Source of the DNA: an uncultured Clostridia bacterium
Lineage (GTDB): Bacteria > Bacillota > Clostridia > TANB77 > CAG-508
DNA length: 6,263 nucleotides
Reading direction: 5' to 3'
NCBI GenBank assembly: GCA_948505485.1
Contig: CAOPQH010000082.1
Span: 1-6,263 of the forward strand
Part shown: positions 5,589 to 6,263 of the stretch, in pieces
Layout of the letters: the number at the start of each line of letters is the position of its first letter
How positions within the stretch are numbered: position 1 is the first letter of the stretch
The notes under the pieces: generated by a model
Databases searched by the model: none
The model's input: the letters and a program-made list of their open reading frames with translations, nothing else
Told to the model about the DNA's origin: nothing
Program-made: the position numbers and the translations under genes

Positions 5589-6026
5589 ATGAAATTTGTT
5601 ATTCAAAGAGTAAAAAATGCAAAAGTAGATGTTAATAAAAAGACAGTTGGAAGTATACAAAAGGGATTTTTAGTTTTAATTGGAATAAAAGAGACAGATA
5701 CAAAATTAGAAGCAGACTATCTAATTAAAAAATTAATAAATTTAAGAATTTTTGAAGATGAAAATGAAAAAATGAATTTATCTATTAAAGATGTAAATGG
5801 AGAACTTTTATTAGTTTCGCAATTTACATTATATGGAGATTGTAGTAATGGTAATAGACCATCATTTACACAGGCAGCTAAGCCACAAAAAGCAAATGAA
5901 TTATATGAATATATTATAAAAGGATGCAAAAAAGAAATACCAAATGTACAAACAGGAATATTTGGGGCTGATATGCAAATTAATTTATTAAATGATGGAC
6001 CAGTTACAATTATTATAGAAAAATAG
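5589..6026 (+). CDS. dtd: D-aminoacyl-tRNA deacylase
   Basis: A 145-residue enzyme, normal length for the bacterial DTD family. It hydrolyses D-amino acids (and glycine mischarged on tRNA-Ala) from tRNA, protecting translation from the wrong stereoisomer. The start has GAGGTGA (5578-5584) four bases upstream. The N-terminal MKFVIQRVKNAKVDV is characteristic. The two family signatures are clear: SQFTLYG (S77-G83), which builds the active-site pocket, and NDGPVT (N135-T140). The latter's Gly-Pro pair (G137-P138) is the cis dipeptide that rejects L-amino acids in known structures. NGNRPSFTQAA (87-97) is another conserved stretch. In many Firmicutes dtd follows relA/spoT; here it is first in its transcript, opposite deoD. 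No terminator follows, so read-through into the yqeG-like gene is possible alongside that gene's own promoter. Confidence 0.96.
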   Translation: MKFVIQRVKNAKVDVNKKTVGSIQKGFLVLIGIKETDTKLEADYLIKKLINLRIFEDENEKMNLSIKDVNGELLLVSQFTLYGDCSNGNRPSFTQAAKPQKANELYEYIIKGCKKEIPNVQTGIFGADMQINLLNDGPVTIIIEK

Positions 6027-6032
6027 GAAAGA

Positions 6033-6066
6033 TTGACAAAAACAATACATATTGATAATATATAAT
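6033..6066 (+). promoter_or_regulatory. Sigma-A promoter of the yqeG-like gene
   Basis: TTGACA (6033-6038), 17 bases, then TAATAT (6056-6061), with an overlapping TATAAT at 6061-6066 (22-base spacing, less favourable). The -35 box begins 7 bases after the dtd stop. The same box pair and spacing occur before greA. Confidence 0.78.
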
Positions 6067-6091
6067 AGCAAAAGTATAAACGGAGGAGAAT

Positions 6092-6263
6092 ATGATTTTA
6101 TATCCAAATATTATATTAAATAATATAAAAGAGATAACTATAGAATTATTAAAAGAAAATAATATAAATGCATTAATATTAGATGTAGATAATACTTTAA
6201 TAGATTATGACCAAAATTTTCCAGAAGGTACAATTGAATGGGTTGAAAATTTAAAGAAAAACG
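6092..6263 (+). CDS. yqeG: YqeG-family HAD phosphatase, 3'-truncated by the window edge
   Basis: The first 57 codons of a gene that continues past the window. The ATG at 6092 is preceded by GGAGGAG (6082-6088). The visible part begins MILYPNIILNNIKEIT and then shows HAD motif I, LILDVDNTL: D31 would be the nucleophile and D33 the general acid/base. The segment DYDQNFPEGTIEWVENLKK that follows is typical of the YqeG family, HAD subfamily IIIA. These are small cytoplasmic phosphatases whose physiological substrate is not settled in Firmicutes. The YqeG call rests on the N-terminal layout and DVDNTL motif; motifs II-IV lie outside the window, so another small HAD phosphatase cannot be fully excluded. 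It has its own promoter immediately after dtd. Confidence 0.85.
   Translation, partial: MILYPNIILNNIKEITIELLKENNINALILDVDNTLIDYDQNFPEGTIEWVENLKKN

Noticed and set aside
5717..5929. Minus-strand open frame inside dtd
   Set aside because: It overlaps conserved DTD motifs on the other strand and has no start signal.

Overview
This is a very AT-rich bacterial window. It uses ATA and AGA codons heavily and all seven visible stop codons are TAA or TAG. Tryptophan is encoded by TGG and I saw no in-frame TGA. Together with strong GGAGG-type ribosome binding sites, sigma-A-like promoters and the gene families present, this points to a low-GC Firmicute, most likely a Clostridia-type anaerobe. The species cannot be named from the sequence alone.

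Left part (1-3868, plus strand): a cell-envelope cluster. It starts with the 3' part of one M23 (LytM-type) murein hydrolase. Next is a complete secreted paralogue with a PcsB/CwlO-like coiled coil, then a membrane-anchored S41 C-terminal processing protease with a PDZ domain. A phosphatidylglycerophosphate synthase (pgsA) follows 9 bases later. A hydrolase-plus-S41 arrangement of this type is typical of the region downstream of ftsEX in Firmicutes, so ftsE/ftsX probably lie to the left of the window (inference). A weak terminator-like hairpin separates the hydrolase pair from the protease-pgsA pair.

Middle (3869-4742): greA, with its own consensus promoter, ends at a hairpin with U-rich tracts on both sides. 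That hairpin can serve both greA and the convergent deoD. Between the two genes lies about 280 bp of non-coding, locally more GC-rich DNA. It holds a compact palindrome, a long imperfect hairpin and a degenerate 38-39 bp tandem repeat whose last unit runs into the 3' end of deoD. This repeat island is the least ordinary part of the window.

Right part (4743-6263): deoD (purine nucleoside phosphorylase, minus strand) is divergent from dtd (D-aminoacyl-tRNA deacylase). The dtd promoter places the predicted transcript start almost on the Shine-Dalgarno sequence. After dtd, a promoter nearly identical in its boxes to that of greA leads into the 5' end of a YqeG-type HAD phosphatase, cut by the window edge.

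The genes are mostly conserved housekeeping functions: peptidoglycan remodelling, envelope proteolysis, phospholipid synthesis, transcription fidelity, nucleoside salvage and translation quality control. I found no defence system, CRISPR array, RNA gene, or transposase or prophage gene.
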